DNA of 64,000 bases from contig JAUCEF010000014.1 of assembly GCA_033558025.1 (NCBI GenBank), forward strand, positions 4,092,001 to 4,156,000. The letters run 5' to 3'. Below, piece after piece: positions 34,333 to 46,209 of the stretch; positions within the stretch are counted from its first letter, which is position 1, and every line of letters begins with the position of its first letter. The notes beneath the pieces are model-generated. The model was given only the letters and a program-made list of their open reading frames with translations, was not told the DNA's origin and did not search any database. The DNA comes from Phytophthora sp. 'mugwort' (taxonomy: Eukaryota > Oomycota > Peronosporomycetes > Peronosporales > Peronosporaceae). The translations under genes were made by a program, and so were the position numbers.

Positions 34333-34870
34333 GAACGGACGCCAAGGCTTTGACGTCGGAATATGTCTTAGTTTTACTGTGCGACTTTGATGGCGGCGCT
34401 CAATGGGGTTTCCACTCACATCCGGCCCAGATGTATCATGGTGGTCGTGTGTGCTGCAAAGAACTACACGTCTCGAGTCAATAGGGCATGTTCTGATTCC
34501 ACACATAGGGCCTTTAATTTACATAATTCCATGGCAGCTGTTCAACCGTGGCGACATATAAAAAAACAGCTTGAATACCTTGAGGCTTGAGAGCCATCCA
34601 CCAAATCAAATGACGCTGGCAGCTCAAACAGAACTATCCGAACAGCAAACTTGGTATTGGGGGCTCAACTTCAACAGCTAACATACAAATACCAGTATAA
34701 GTCGAAAACGATGCTGTCCCGATTGGCGAGTTGCACAGCGAACGGACCAAATTTATGGTGGATGGTCGCGTATCCATGCACATGGTGCAAACTGCGGCAG
34801 AACATTTGGCGGTGCGGGTTTGTACCCCCAATCGGGCCCACCATGCGCAGATAAGAACATGTAAAATATG

Positions 34871-35397
34871 TTAAGTTGACATTGTCAACTCCTGTATCCA
34901 CGCAAGATACGAATTTCCTGAGATTCGCCCGAACGATGGTGATAACATTTGTAGCATTTTTAAAAAAGTGTGTTACCATTGCAAAATTGAATTACAACAC
35001 TACAGTGTTACTACAATTACTAAAAAAAAAAATATCCACACGTAGCGAAGCGTAACAGTATTTGACCTGTCAGCGCTGGCGAAGGTCTTTGCGTGCTCGA
35101 GGGGGTTTAACACAGTGACCTAGACCAGCATTCTCTGTGGCCGTATCTTGGCAACATTCCTTGGTCCCCTCGTCCTAGCCCTCGCCTTCTCCTCTGCCAT
35201 CCACACAGGGCTCACGAAAAAAATAATACTCTTAAAATATATTCGAGTACCACAATTCAATTATTAAGTTTGTAAGATCAATTTATGTTTGAGTAGTGTG
35301 GGCACACAATTCATATATTAATTGCCAAACTGGGGTCCACAGCAGCCACTAGTGTCTACCTGGGTATCCACTACTAACCACTCACCGACCTGACTTC
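34871..35397. other. Unassigned AT-rich spacer
   Basis: Contains a run of A (about 35023-35032) and AT-rich stretches around 35215-35320. It may be the 5' flank of the hAT relic. No terminal inverted repeat was identified. Confidence 0.4.
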
Positions 35398-35787
35398 ATT
35401 CAACCTCAACGCAGAAGCTCCTCCTGATTCTAATTTACCTGCTTCACCCCACAACGCCCCAGCCCCTCGACCCTCCTGTCCACCATGGTCCTCACGAGCA
35501 GCTAGATCTGCTTCATGCTCTTCCCTGAAGGCGGCAATGGCTTCTACAAGTGTACCATCCGACAAGCAGTACAAGAAGGGCAATGGCTACACGAACTTGC
35601 TGGATCACCAACGACGCAATCACGACAACTACGAGCAAGAGGCCCAGGAGGCGTCACGACGCCAGAACCCGCTACACCTACACCTAGTCAGCATGCGAAC
35701 CAGAGACTTGTACCGATGGATCGAGTGGGTCGTCCGCGACCGCTCCCGTTTACCTTTGTGAGCGCGGGCTCACGCGCCTGAACACCG

Positions 35788-35846
<59 letters not shown>

Positions 35847-36700
35847 GTTTGACGACACTCTTTCAAGGTACATCGTGTTGTTAATCTTCGAGCAACTAGA
35901 GCTTCGCGTCGCTCACGAGCTCCCATCTGCATTCGGTCTTGTCCTCGACGGCCGGACCAGCAGTAACATCCATTACGTCGCGATATTCGCAGTATTCAAC
36001 AACAACGGTACCGGTAATACCCGTAAGGGCATCGAACCCGAGTACTATGATGACCTGGAGCGCTCCTCACGCCGCTTTCTACTGCTGGAGTTCTCTCCGG
36101 TGGAGGTCGAGGAAGCTACGAGTTCGCATAGTCAATACGATCTGATCGCGGACACGCTGTCCCGCTACAACAAGCCCTGGAGAGCGGTCAAGTTCGGTGG
36201 GCGACAACTGCTCAGATAATCAGTACATTGGTCGGAAAATCCCTTCATCCGATGTGATAGACACCTATTTAATCTGGCGGTAAAGGACTTCCTAAACCGA
36301 GGACGAGCTCATTGACAAGTAACCACGCTGAAGTCCAAGCTCGAACGATCAAGGGAAGGGCTCTGCTTCGCCGCGTCTCCCATCTGTCACCTCTGCTGGG
36401 GACGAAACCAGGTGGTCGAGCATGTGCGAAATGGTGGCGCGCTACCTGAGTCTCCAGCCATTTATAATCCAGCTGAGCAACATCCTCTTGGTCGAGCACG
36501 AGGTTCAGACTCTTTTGCTGTGGCGTGCCGAGCACGATCGATTCAAGGCATTGGAGAAAGACCTGGAGAAGTTCGAGGGCGTTACGAGAGAGCTACATAA
36601 GTCTACGCTAACTCTGTCTTCTTTGCGCCGTCTGTTCGATCAGGTCGTGAAGGAGTCCCAGCACTCAATTCGCGACTGACAGCGACGGTTTCGATCGTCA
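35398..36700 (+). mobile_element. hAT-family transposase relic interrupted by a CT microsatellite
   Basis: A BED-finger-like start is at about 35530-35640 (GFYKCTI, then YKKGNGYTNLLDHQRRNH). A block around TRDLYRWIEWVVRD (about 35697) follows, then after the microsatellite FGLVLDGRTSSNIHYVAIFAV (about 35935), which carries the first catalytic Asp of hAT. Next come HLFNLAVKDFL (about 36262) and a C-terminal part around LQPFIIQLSNILL to LTLSSLRRLFDQVVKE (36450-36660). A (CT)n run of about 50 bp at 35791-35843 sits between conserved blocks. Frameshifts occur on both sides, so the element is dead. Confidence 0.7.
35791..35843. repeat. (CT)n microsatellite
   Basis: Almost pure CT dinucleotide run, with one extra C near its left end. 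It lies inside the hAT transposase text. Confidence 0.95.
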
Positions 36701-38470
36701 ACATCCCCAATTTAGAACAAGGTCTCGTCAAGATTCAGCGCGGAGAGGCGTTGCCGACCGCCAAAAGGTCGGCATGTGCCGAGTTTAGATCGACCGCTCT
36801 CGAAAGGGCACCAGCGCGGGAGGACGGCAACAGCTCTATTGTCATGGCAGCGTTCAAGATAACGAAGGCTGGTGCTGTCGGACCTGCGGAAGAGCCTCTC
36901 GCTGGCCAAGGTCGAGATGTGCATGCCGTACAACCGCGACCTGTGTGACGTGAACACGGTCGAGCAGGTGCGTGCGTGAATTGGCAACAATTAATGGCAT
37001 TAATGCAATTCAAGTATTGCATTCTCGGGTACTCTGCTTCCATCACACCACCTTACACAAACCTCTCTTGTGGATTGGACCTTGTAGTTAGTCGACTAGC
37101 TAGCTTTCTTTGTATTTTTGCATAACCACCGCCTTGGGCCCGCAGCCTGTCTTAAGACGGCGATGCTTTAGCTTCGTAGGCCTACTTTGACAAAAGGTGG
37201 CAAAACCAACGTCAACACGTCGACGTCTTCCGGCGTTTTGGGCGGCAAAGTGCTTCCTGCGTGGGGTTCTAAGCACTGACGCTGTGAAGGATGGCAAACA
37301 GGAAATGAGTCAAATAGAGTGCCAGGCACCAGCAACATAAGCGCGTTCCGATAGCTGCAAACACGCCTGTAATATGCATTTTCCAGTAGCCAGGTAAAGC
37401 AGTACTACTTTACAATCGCTGAGCCGTGCTTTGCTTCGTGTTGAGCTTTCTACTCAAAATTGTCATGCGCGATTCATCTAACAATCACGCAGCAAATCGC
37501 GCAAAGGCCGCAAAACGCTTGTATTCTTTACGAAGTTGTGGTACTGCTCCAAATACTGTGAGAAGTTACTGTAAGAACGATCCGATTAGACAGGTAAGTT
37601 TTTGACAATTGCGATATGCAACTGTCACACTACCCGTGGTGCACAAATCGCACAAAACGATGGATAGGAACGACAACGACAACAGCAGCTCCAAAGACGA
37701 AGGATTAGTGCTTCTTGTTCTTCTTGGTCGCGACGTCGGCCGCTCACGATCGAACCGGTTCAATTTTGACCTACCTTCAGATTCGTCATTCTGGAAGTCA
37801 AATGTCTGTTCGAATAGGATGACATCGTTGCTCTCGTCGAGCATTTTGGGCTCCCAAGGCTCTGTCTCTATAGACACCGAAAGAGATGGCGTCGGCAGAC
37901 ACCACCCGCTCGATGCCGTTGGAGACGGTGTCAGCAACGAATGTAGCACTGGACACAACGGCGTCGTCGTGAATACAGCGGAGGGGGCAACGGCGAGGTG
38001 AGCGGGGACTGCGTCGGAGACGTAAGCTCGTAGGCATCGTAAACGCCATAGGGTTGGAGGCTGGAGAAGACGGGGGACTGGAAGGTGCAGGTGACACGGG
38101 ACAGGATAGTCCAACAGACACTATGCTGGACGCTGGAGAGGATGGTGGGAACGATGCCGTCGAGGGAGATAAAGCTGCGCTTGCAAATGTCATTTCGCGT
38201 TTTGATGTAGAGCGACATAGGTATCCATGGAACGGTGAAGTTCTTTGTTCCACTCTGCGCAGCTAGCTCGACACATTGCGCGCTTCCTTGATCCATGCCA
38301 TCATCGCTGGTACGTTTGTGGGCGGTAGTTGAGAGGGGGGCGATGCTAAATCGAAAGTGAAAGGCGACAGAACCTGGCACCAATGACTGGACCTGGACCA
38401 AACCATACGCTGACCAAAACCAGGACCAAACTTTAATCATTTTCAACAAAGCAGCGTTATCATGCATCTT
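36701..38470. other. Unassigned region
   Basis: 36700-36960 may be the tail of the hAT relic (coding-like pieces around GLVKIQRGEALP). From 37100 to 38290 ORFs on both strands overlap (182 and 178 aa minus, 130 aa plus), none with recognisable motifs. A short acidic plus-strand ORF is at 38054-38266. It could contain the 5' part of the Harbinger element that follows. Confidence 0.35.
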
Positions 38471-39320
38471 CGCTGGGGGCTTTATGCCTTTTCTTGTGCC
38501 GGATGGCGTATCTGGCGCGATTTGAAGACCTAGAATATATCTTTGGCTGTGCTCCTACAGCGATCTCGTCGATTTCTAATGCCGTACTTGAGTTTCTCTA
38601 TCGGTCTTACTCGGATCTGTTGCTGTTCGACAATCGACGTCTTACGGATTCAACTCTGCAATTATATGCCAACGAGATCTACAAACATGGTACCCCATTA
38701 AGTACCTGCGTTGTATTTATCGACGGTACAGTTTGTGGTATGTGCCGACCGAACAATAACCAGAAGTACGTGTACAATGGACACAAGGTAATTAACACAA
38801 TTATTTACTATCTTTGTCCACATGAGTACACTAACTAATGACTTTGATGTTCCTGCCAAGAGGAAGCATGCCCTCACGTAACAATCGGTAATTGCTCTCG
38901 ACGGGCTTATCATCCATCTTAGCGGCCCTTCCGAGATACTCGTCACGATGCATTTTACTCTGGCAGAGTCACCTCCTAGAATCAGCAGCACCATATCCGA
39001 CCGACTGTGAACGGTAAGGATTATATATTTCTATGGTGGTCCGCCGTATGGACAGCAAGACCATAGTATCGCACCCTTTCAAGGCCCTGAGCGACGACGA
39101 ACGAGAGTTTAACAAGCGCATGAAAAATTTATGCGTAAGTGCGGAGTGGGGCTTCGGTAGAGTGGCACGCTACTGGACGCTTGGGGACTTTTCAAAGGAC
39201 CAGAAGCTGTTAATGCAGCTGCTGGGGGAAAATGTGCATACTGGGTGCGGTCTAAGTGAACGAGCACGCTTGTCTTTACGGCAGCCAAACCTCCAAGCTT
39301 TTTCAGGTTGAACCTCGTAC
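38471..39320 (+). mobile_element. PIF/Harbinger transposase 2
   Basis: A 114-aa ORF (38494-38838) covers the helical N-terminal part (LEYIFGCAPTAISSISNAV), LQLYANEIYKHGTPLS, then CVVFIDGT (first catalytic Asp) and MCRPNNNQKYVYNGHK. Further frames give VIALDGLIIHLSGP (about 38885), IYFYGGPPYG (about 39025, where the family usually has a GDxAY motif) and NKRMKNLCVSAEWGFGRV (about 39111), the last acidic block of the DDE_Tnp_4 core. Stops and frameshifts separate these. Only the first block is an intact ORF. Confidence 0.75.
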
Positions 39321-39399
39321 TATTTCCGAGTATTTCCATAGCCATTAGATTAAAGATTAATAAAGACATATATTCATATGAGTTAATCCTTAGATTTAG

Positions 39400-39745
39400 C
39401 CATTTACTCTATTAGCTTCACCATCATGTGCATCTGTGATGTCACCATCTCCATAAGCTTCTCGATTCGTTCGCGGTCTTGCTCTACTGGACGCTTTTTA
39501 GAGCAAGACGGCGCTCTTCCAAGTACAATCTCTGCTTTTTCTCTTCAGCTGTGCTGCTACGCAGAGTAGCTTTTGTCTCCAAATATTCTGCAATCATCGC
39601 GGTGCTTCGCTTTTGATGTTTCAGAGCAGGCAATGTCCGAGTCATTTTCGCGGGAGTGACGCAGACCCGCCATAGCATCGCTTACCGCTTCACCCGAAGT
39701 CGCCTCGCGCCGCTCTGCTTGACGCTTGACGCTTTTCCTTTTCAT
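39400..39745 (-). pseudogene. Probable second (accessory) ORF of Harbinger element 2
   Basis: The minus strand codes a charged, helical protein: KRKSVKRQAERRE, then AEYLETKATLRSS, EEKKQRLYLEERRLALK and, after one frameshift, RERIEKLMEMVTSQMHMM. PIF/Harbinger elements often carry a second DNA-binding protein (Myb/SANT-like) with such a coiled C-terminal tail. Convergent placement right after the transposase supports this, but no SANT domain is visible. Confidence 0.4.
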
Positions 39746-41829
39746 TTTTATCGACTATTTCCTGCAAATGTGAGTTATGCAGAAAGGTTAATATTATATT
39801 AATATTATATGCACTTAGTATGCGAGTACTATGCACTAAGTAGTACCGCACAGACTTATCATAGCCACAATATCTGTCAGCAGCTGGTCTCACTCGGTGT
39901 CCTACTCTGTCGCCCCGGAGGCGCGAGGTAACTCCATCCCCTCATTTCGAAAAGCGTCATGCTAATGCCTTCTTTAGACCACTACCAACTCGTCCCACGC
40001 CGCTCGCGTGTCCGACCGCCCAGGCACGTGCTTCATCACCTCATATAATATAAAGACATCACTTGAGGGGAGGAAACGAAAGGTTTCCTTGCATTTCGCC
40101 TTTCCTGCGCTTGCTCCCCCCCCCCCCCCCCCGCTCTGTCTGTGCCCTCCAATGTGTGTATATAGCCGTCTTGGCTTGATATTGTTCTTTTAATCTGCTG
40201 AGTGCCGTTAATTTGCTGTGATCTGTGGGCAGCGTGAGCATGGCTGTAGCGCAATTTTGCTTTGGGGAACATCACAGTCGTCACCTACCCCCAACCTCGA
40301 GCTGAGTCGCTGTTACTCTTCACTATTCGATACTGTTGCACGAGCTCTATATTATGACACACTGTTAAATACAAATTCAATGAGAGTGCATAGACCGGGC
40401 ATGATACAAAGACTGGAAGATTGCAATGGGTCTAATCGATCAATCGATTAATTTTGGCAAATATAGACGGGAAGCACAATACAGTTCGTTTTAACAGATC
40501 TCACTGAATATCAAGTTGATTTATGGAAATTCTGAATACTGCGCGGGGGAGACGATATTGTGACGGTTCCGAAATCCCTACACTTTCCGACAGTTACATA
40601 AATATGCTAAACGACGGGTGAAACTATAACCTGACACATGTCTCTAAACGAGCGCACCGCGCACCCAAATTCTCGTTGGTGACCGAACCCTAATCCCTAT
40701 GACTCGGACGCGACGTTTCCGCTTACCAGGAGGTAAATGCGGGGTCCTGGGTTTGCAGGTCACTGGCGTGGCATGATAACCGTCCTCATATTGGTCCAAT
40801 CAGATCACCTCATTTATCCTACACACTTGACTTTTCTAAAGTTGGCACATTGTCGGAAGGTTTGCACCGTCTGACTTTAAGTTTTTATTGTTCCAGCATA
40901 ACACTGTTGGAACAGTGAGGATATTCATCCATGCCGTGCAGGTGTGGGCAATTGAGACATGTTCCGATAAGTTCGGACAACCTGACCAATCACATATATA
41001 TAGTTACAAAGTAGGGATTATGGGCCAAACGCAGCATCCGTAGCCCGCACAGAAGCGAGAGGGACAGCGGCGCGAGGGAAGTGATTACCCTTCGTGTGTG
41101 TGGGGGGGGAGGGGGGGGGGGGGACGGCCCTGGTCGTAGACGGGGACCGGATCGGGGATGAGCGCGAGGTCTATGGCATTTTCAGTGCTGGTGTTGCTTT
41201 ACATGCAACAAAGTTATATTGCTTTTTAACGTGTTGCTGTAGTTGATGCGTTGCTCTAGGACGTGCGGACTTCGGAGGCGTGGCATCTCCACACACCCTT
41301 GCCGCTGCAAAAGCAGGTACCGTGTGATTCTTTCGTACAGCTTTCCTTGGGCATGCATGTATTGAGAGTCTAGATGATGGGTCTGGCGGCGGTAAAATAC
41401 TAGCTCGCACACCAACCATTTCACTCTGCCGCTGAAACGGGGAGCGGAAAGGCCTCGAGCTTAGCTGTCAAGGTGGTGCGAAGCCAAAGCAGCAAGTGAC
41501 ACTCAGCGACTTAAGATTCCCCCCCCCCCGACATCGAGTGCTGCAACCCTTTGCTACTCACTCTGCTAACGAAAATAGACAATGTTTCCTGGCCTCAACC
41601 CAGCAGCTCGCGAGACGAATCGACAGCATCTATACTACCGGCGCAAGGTAAGCACGAAGATAGCGGTAGCAAGCAGGAGTACAAGACTAGTCCGAAAGAA
41701 GAAGCTTAGCCGATAGGCAGCGCCACGGTTCTTCCTAGCAACAGAGCTAGTCAAGTGAGTGAACGAGTATCGTACACCGGACGGCCCGTATCGGCCCTCA
41801 TGCTGCACTTTAAGGTCCTGAACTACACT
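39746..41829. other. Unassigned region with G/C homopolymers
   Basis: No gene is recognised. It holds 17 C at 40116-40132, 8 G plus 13 G around 41102-41123, and 9 C near 41520-41528. Two ORFs on the minus strand at 41171-41424 are short and featureless. Confidence 0.4.
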
Positions 41830-42881
41830 AAGCAAGCAGGATGAGTCGGCGAACGTTTGCCGCAAAGGGTCATCAAGCGGCGGAGGCTAGCTTTCGTTCG
41901 AGAACGAGGCAGGAACAGAAAACAACTTACCCGAGACAGCGCTAAGGCTGTAAAAACTCTCCTCTTTTTCTCATCTGGGACGAGATTTTGGCGCACTGGT
42001 TGCTCCGATGGTGTACACCCTCCGTCACCAATTAAATGCCTATTGGAGTGAAGCTTATTCGCAAAAGCGGCCAATGTGATCCTCTTGAACGCCCATGAAT
42101 CATTTGATCCACCTAGCGGCACGAGTGATCGGAAACCGCTTGAATATTCAAGCCCATGTGATGATAAGGCCCTGAAAAATACGCTCGCACATTGCTTGCT
42201 TCTTTATGCAAAGGTGTAGCAATTTGGTCGAGCATCCCGTCAACGCAACCAATGCATCCATCCAGTACCCCTTCCGAGCTTTCCCTCCTGAACGATTCGG
42301 CCGCACGATCAATTAGATCGCATTGGAAGGAAGTTTATTTGCATCTCAGAACATCGCAGATGGCAGAAATGCCCTTATGTTAGCGCTGATAAAATAAAGC
42401 CATACTGATGTGAGTTACGTCACGCACATTCATGTAGGATTCACCAGCGAGGTCGCGCAAGTGCAGTGCTGTGCAACTTCTTCTGAAATTGGTGCCCCAG
42501 TCTTCTTCGTAGACATTTCACAATTAACGCAAAGATCGTGCCGTCTAAGTGATCTAAAAGGCTGTCGTCCATTCGGTATGATCGGTTGAACATTTTCTCG
42601 CGTCGCAGGTTTTGAACGTGTTCGGACCAAATAAGCCGCTCTCGATCGTATACACCCTCTCTAGTGTTTTGCTCTAGAGATTCTGCACCAAGCGAAGGAT
42701 TCCGCCCTCCTCCATAATGTCATTAATCCAGTCGCTGTCGGCATCACCAAAAACTTCATCAAGGATCTTCATAGTCGCTGCTACTATTCAAAAGTGAGTC
42801 GTCGTCCCAGTCATAGCTGCAGATGTCGAAGATCGAGTTGTCATACCAGGAATCGCCATTGCAATCATTGTTGACATCCAT
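41830..42881 (-). mobile_element. PIF/Harbinger transposase 3
   Basis: Read on the minus strand from an ATG at 42881, an acidic N terminus comes first (DDDSLLNSSSDYED). Then come KTGAPISEEV (about 42510), ILDGCIGCVDG-like sequence with the first catalytic Asp (about 42250), NVRAYFSGPYHHMGLNIQAV (about 42190), GGSNDSWAFKRITL (about 42110) and HLIGDGGCTPSEQ (about 42030), which carries the second Asp. The last acidic block is damaged near 41850. Stops and frameshifts make it dead. Its sequence differs clearly from the Harbinger at 38.5 kb, so it is a separate lineage. Confidence 0.7.
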
Positions 42882-43490
42882 GCTGTAATGGGGTTACATG
42901 AAGAGTGCCAAGTCACTCTTCAGAGCAGGTGTACCCAAGTACACTAAATGATGTAGCTAAACACCACTATGACGTCGACGGTAATGACGTCATGGATAGG
43001 TACCACCGATATGATACAAAGACCTCAGAGCTACTCAATAGGATAACATCTAGGGAACTTTATAGGTGACTAATAGTTAATATGTAGACGCATTAAAAGG
43101 GGTCACCTATAAATATATTCAGTCTTAATTCTACCTAATTGGTAGCAGTGCCACAGGCCAGGTAGATCGTATACTCTCCGGAAGTCACACTTCCTGTGCG
43201 CAAGGTGTTGTGTGGCCGTCAACATGCTGAGTAGATTGCTTCTCTCCTCCGTGGGCGAGCTGTTTTATGGAGCAAGAGAAACGTATAGTTAACGAATCAC
43301 AGGCATTTTCATCGGTGAGGTCGAACGGTTGAACGGTAGTATGGGCTTGTCTCTATTGTAGAACACTCTACTTCGAAGTCAATTCTACCGCTGTAAAGAA
43401 CGCCCTTTCCCACAAAATCTTTTTTATAGTTTTCGCCAAAGTCGCGATTCGCACTTAGGTTAATTAGCAATATTTAGCTTGACGACGTCT
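42882..43490. other. Unassigned spacer
   Basis: No gene is recognised. TAGGTGAC and GTCACCTA (about 43063 and 43101) face each other as a short inverted repeat. Confidence 0.4.
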
Positions 43491-44330
43491 CGTGTTTTCA
43501 ATTTGCCTTCAATTGAACTAACGTTAGACGGTGATTTTCGTGGGCAGAGTACGAATCCACAAAGCCTCCTGAACTGTGCAAACCGGCAAGCCCCGGAGGT
43601 GTTACCACTGCATCGTCTTAAGCTACAAGTACAGTTTCAGGATGGAGTCAAACCGAATGGAAATGTCCCTCCTGAGTTCCATTTGTCAGACGCACCTATG
43701 GATGGAACGGAACGCGGCTGTGTTTCTCGGAGAAGAAACATCAACAGCCATGAGCGCAACACGCTACTCGTCAACGTACTTACCGCGATAGCGATGAGAG
43801 AGCATCGACTCAAGACAAGCATGTAGCCGGGCCCCGAGTTATTAACCCAAAACCCAAGAGGACTTCCGCTCAAGTAGGTCAGTCACGACAATTTTCCGGG
43901 ACCGCCGGCGCTTATTTCCTGGATTAACATCTTGTGCATAGTAAAGTGTAAATATAGACGATCATGAACCTCGCTCGCATTAATCAACGGTGATTCACCT
44001 CCTTCCTTCCTTTCAGCATCAACAACACCAATACCTAGAAGCAGTAATATCTTTTCGCTGTCCATAGAAGAAGCGGCACAGACCTTCGGCATGCTCGGCT
44101 CGGATTCTCGATCACGGGTGGTCGTCCGGTCATGGGTGGCGGCATGAGAGGTACCAAGATGATCCCAGGATCATCTTGGTGATCATTCCCAGGCATGCGG
44201 GTGTAAGCAACTTCCATGGGCGGGTGAACCACGGGTACGGTCAGAGGCGGTCTATCAGGCGTCCCTGACATAATTCCTCGTATAAGCGGCATGAGTGATG
44301 GCTTGAGTTGTCAAGAAGAAATAACTGGAA
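43491..44330 (+). pseudogene. Decayed B-subfamily secreted-protein gene, with an insertion in its 5' leader
   Basis: At 43496-43522 the text TTTTCAATTTGCCTTCAATTG matches the initiator/5' leader of the two intact B genes. Homology resumes at about 43977-44040 with the leader's CTTCC/CCTTTCAGCA words. At 44042 it gives SNIFSL, and at 44067 [11 protein letters not shown], the start of the mature B protein. Most of the signal peptide core is deleted. Further on, TKMIPG (about 44155) and GGLSGVPDIIPRISGMS (about 44245) match the Gly/Met repeats, with stops between. About 455 bp (43523-43976) without B homology lies inside the leader and probably represents an insertion. The Thr-rich tail and the RxLR end are missing. 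Confidence 0.7.
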
Positions 44331-44437
44331 TGCACAGAAGGCCAAGATAGCATCTCATTTCTTAAACTGCTACGTCAAGTGCCTGCCGACACGTGCGCGC
44401 CATCTTCACAAGCACGTCTGCATGATCCGCGTTTAGC

Positions 44438-45135
44438 TTACTCTTCCTCGACAAAAGCGTCAGCAGCCAGCTCACCGCTATCCGTGATGACGACTTTCTT
44501 GCTCGGAGTACCGCTGGGCGAGCCCACGGCCTCAACAGTGTCCAGCACGTCCATGCCCTTTACGACTCGGCCGAAGACAACGTGGCGGCCGTCCAGCCAC
44601 GAGGTCTTGACGGTGCAAATGAAAAACTGGCTGCCGTTCGTGTTTGCACCAGAGTTGGCCATGCTGAGCGTGCCCTTGCCAGCGTGTTTCCTGCAAATCA
44701 CTAAAGCGTCAGTACAATAATCCCAGCGTGAAGCGGATAAGAGGGTATAAATAATTTTTCGCCGCACAGCTTGAAGTTTTCATCCGGGAACTTTTGGCCG
44801 TAGATGCTCTCGCCGCCCATTCCATTGAAGCTGGTGAAGTCGCCGCCCTGAATCATGAAGTTGGGAATGATACGATGGAAAATGCTTTCCTTGTAATGCA
44901 GCGGCTTGCCGCTATTGCCCACGCCCTTCTCGCCCGTGCACAGCGCGCGGAAATTCTCCACGGTCTTGGGCACTGTCTTGCCGTAAAGTCCCATGACGAT
45001 GCGGCCAGCGGGCTCGCCGTCGATGCTCACGTCGAAATAGACCTGGTTGGTGACTTTGGGGCCCTTCCCGGCCTGCACCGCTAGAACCAGCGCCGTTAGG
45101 CACAACGCCAAGAGCGAGAACGTCCACTTTGCCAT
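44438..45135 (-). CDS. Secretory-pathway cyclophilin (peptidyl-prolyl cis-trans isomerase), two exons
   Basis: The CDS joins exon 1 (45135-44768) and exon 2 (44690-44438), 206 aa. The 77-bp intron has GT...CAG borders, and splicing restores the family text NFKLKHAGKG. Residues 1-22 or so are a signal peptide ([16 protein letters not shown]), as in cyclophilin B-type enzymes. The full cyclophilin domain follows: [15 protein letters not shown] carries the catalytic Arg, Phe and Gln; [15 protein letters not shown] the substrate pocket; and [13 protein letters not shown] the Trp that binds cyclosporin in the family. It isomerises Xaa-Pro bonds and so assists folding of secreted proteins. The C terminus is VEEE with no KDEL-type signal, so ER retention or secretion is open. 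It is divergent from the BART gene 310 bp away. The ATG at 45135 is the one that starts the signal peptide. Confidence 0.93.
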
Positions 45136-45165
45136 TGTCGTCGTCCAAGAATTGTTGATACACTG

Positions 45166-45180
45166 CAACAATGCGAATGG
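45166..45180 (-). promoter_or_regulatory. Possible oomycete initiator of the cyclophilin gene
   Basis: The minus strand reads CCATTCGCATTGTTG, a partial match to TCATT-nn-CAWTTT, about 31-45 nt upstream of the ATG. Confidence 0.4.
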
Positions 45181-45445
45181 GGGAGATCCTCCAACACGTG
45201 GTGATCGTTTTTTTTTTTTACGTAATTGGTAATTACGACTCAGTGGGATAATGGTACATGGGTGGTACATGGCTACATGGAAGCAGAACATTGGTCATTG
45301 ATCGCGTCTAGCTATTCCCAGGCAATGGCGGTTTCTCTTTTGGCAATCCGGCGTCGGTTCGACGCAGTCCGATTAAAGACAGACGAGGAGGAGTGTACTA
45401 AACCACAATATTGTAGTCTACGGCGTAACGTGATCCACAGCCGCT

Positions 45446-46072
45446 ATGGATGACAAGATCCAGGACCCGGTGATGCGCGCACTGGCGGAGTATATCAAGA
45501 CAACGGAGTTCCAGCGCCAGTTCGAGCAGTTCTTCCTGGACCACGCTCTCTCCTTCACGGACGACCTGGAGCACCAGCTCACCTACATGACTATTTACGT
45601 CGAGTTCCAGCACATGTTCAACGAGCACATGAAGAGTGGGTAGATGGTTTTATATCTAGGTTATTGTGAACTCGTATTAATGAACGTCCCTTGCTTTGTC
45701 GGGACAGTCTTTCTGGCCCAACAGGCGATGACGGAAGACGAGTTTGCCGCGCACTGTCAAAAGGCAATCAAGGTTGACCCCAAGGCGGAGCAATACCTCG
45801 AGATCGTGATCGCGTCGATGGACTACGATGCCTTTTATGGCCTGATGAAGGCGATGCGGGCTCGGGCATCGGTCGAGAACCGTCGCGCCGACGCTAAAGA
45901 CTGCGACAGGACTGCAAGAAGTTGTGGGAAACGTAAGACCTCGGAAGGCAAGCTTAGCAAGGACGAGGAAGGTCCAGAAGATGTTGAAGACGAAGGAGAA
46001 TCAAAGACATCAAAGGTCACCAATAATGACGAGAAAGGACTAGTGGAAATCGACAGCAAAGACAGCAAGTAG
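45446..46072 (+). CDS. ARL2-binding (BART) domain protein, two exons
   Basis: The CDS joins 45446-45635 and 45718-46072 if the acceptor is placed later. The best acceptor is the GGGACAG ending at 45707, so exon 2 is 45708-46072 and the intron 45636-45707 (GTGGGT...ACAG). This gives 184 aa in one frame. Residues 1-130 or so match the BART family: EFQRQFEQFFLDHALSF, then LEHQLTYMTIYVEFQHMFN, and TEDEFAAHC. BART proteins bind the GTP form of the small GTPase ARL2 and act in tubulin, mitochondrial or ciliary functions. The last 55 residues are highly charged (Glu/Asp/Lys) and probably disordered. The cyclophilin gene is divergent upstream; the aldehyde dehydrogenase converges downstream with a 137-bp gap. 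The ortholog role is inferred from the domain. Confidence 0.85.
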
Positions 46073-46209
46073 GCATTTGAAATGGGAAAGGACACTGCTG
46101 CCTGATTGTTATGCTGCTACGTTTATTCAGTTAAAGATATGGCTAGTTCGGAGTAAAAAGATGAGGGCGTTCGATAAAAGCAGTTTTCACGGCCTCGCGA
46201 CGCGCCTTC

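Larger units (their letters stand above)
33390..34870 (-). repeat. Segmental duplicate B, copy 2
   Basis: Partner of about 15560-17090. Gene and leader are near identical; the outer flanks are clearly diverged on both sides, with several small indels. Confidence 0.85.

Noticed and set aside
45335..45350. Initiator for the BART gene (CTCTTTTGGCAATCC)
   Set aside because: Too far from the consensus and about 100 nt from the ATG; not distinguishable from chance.
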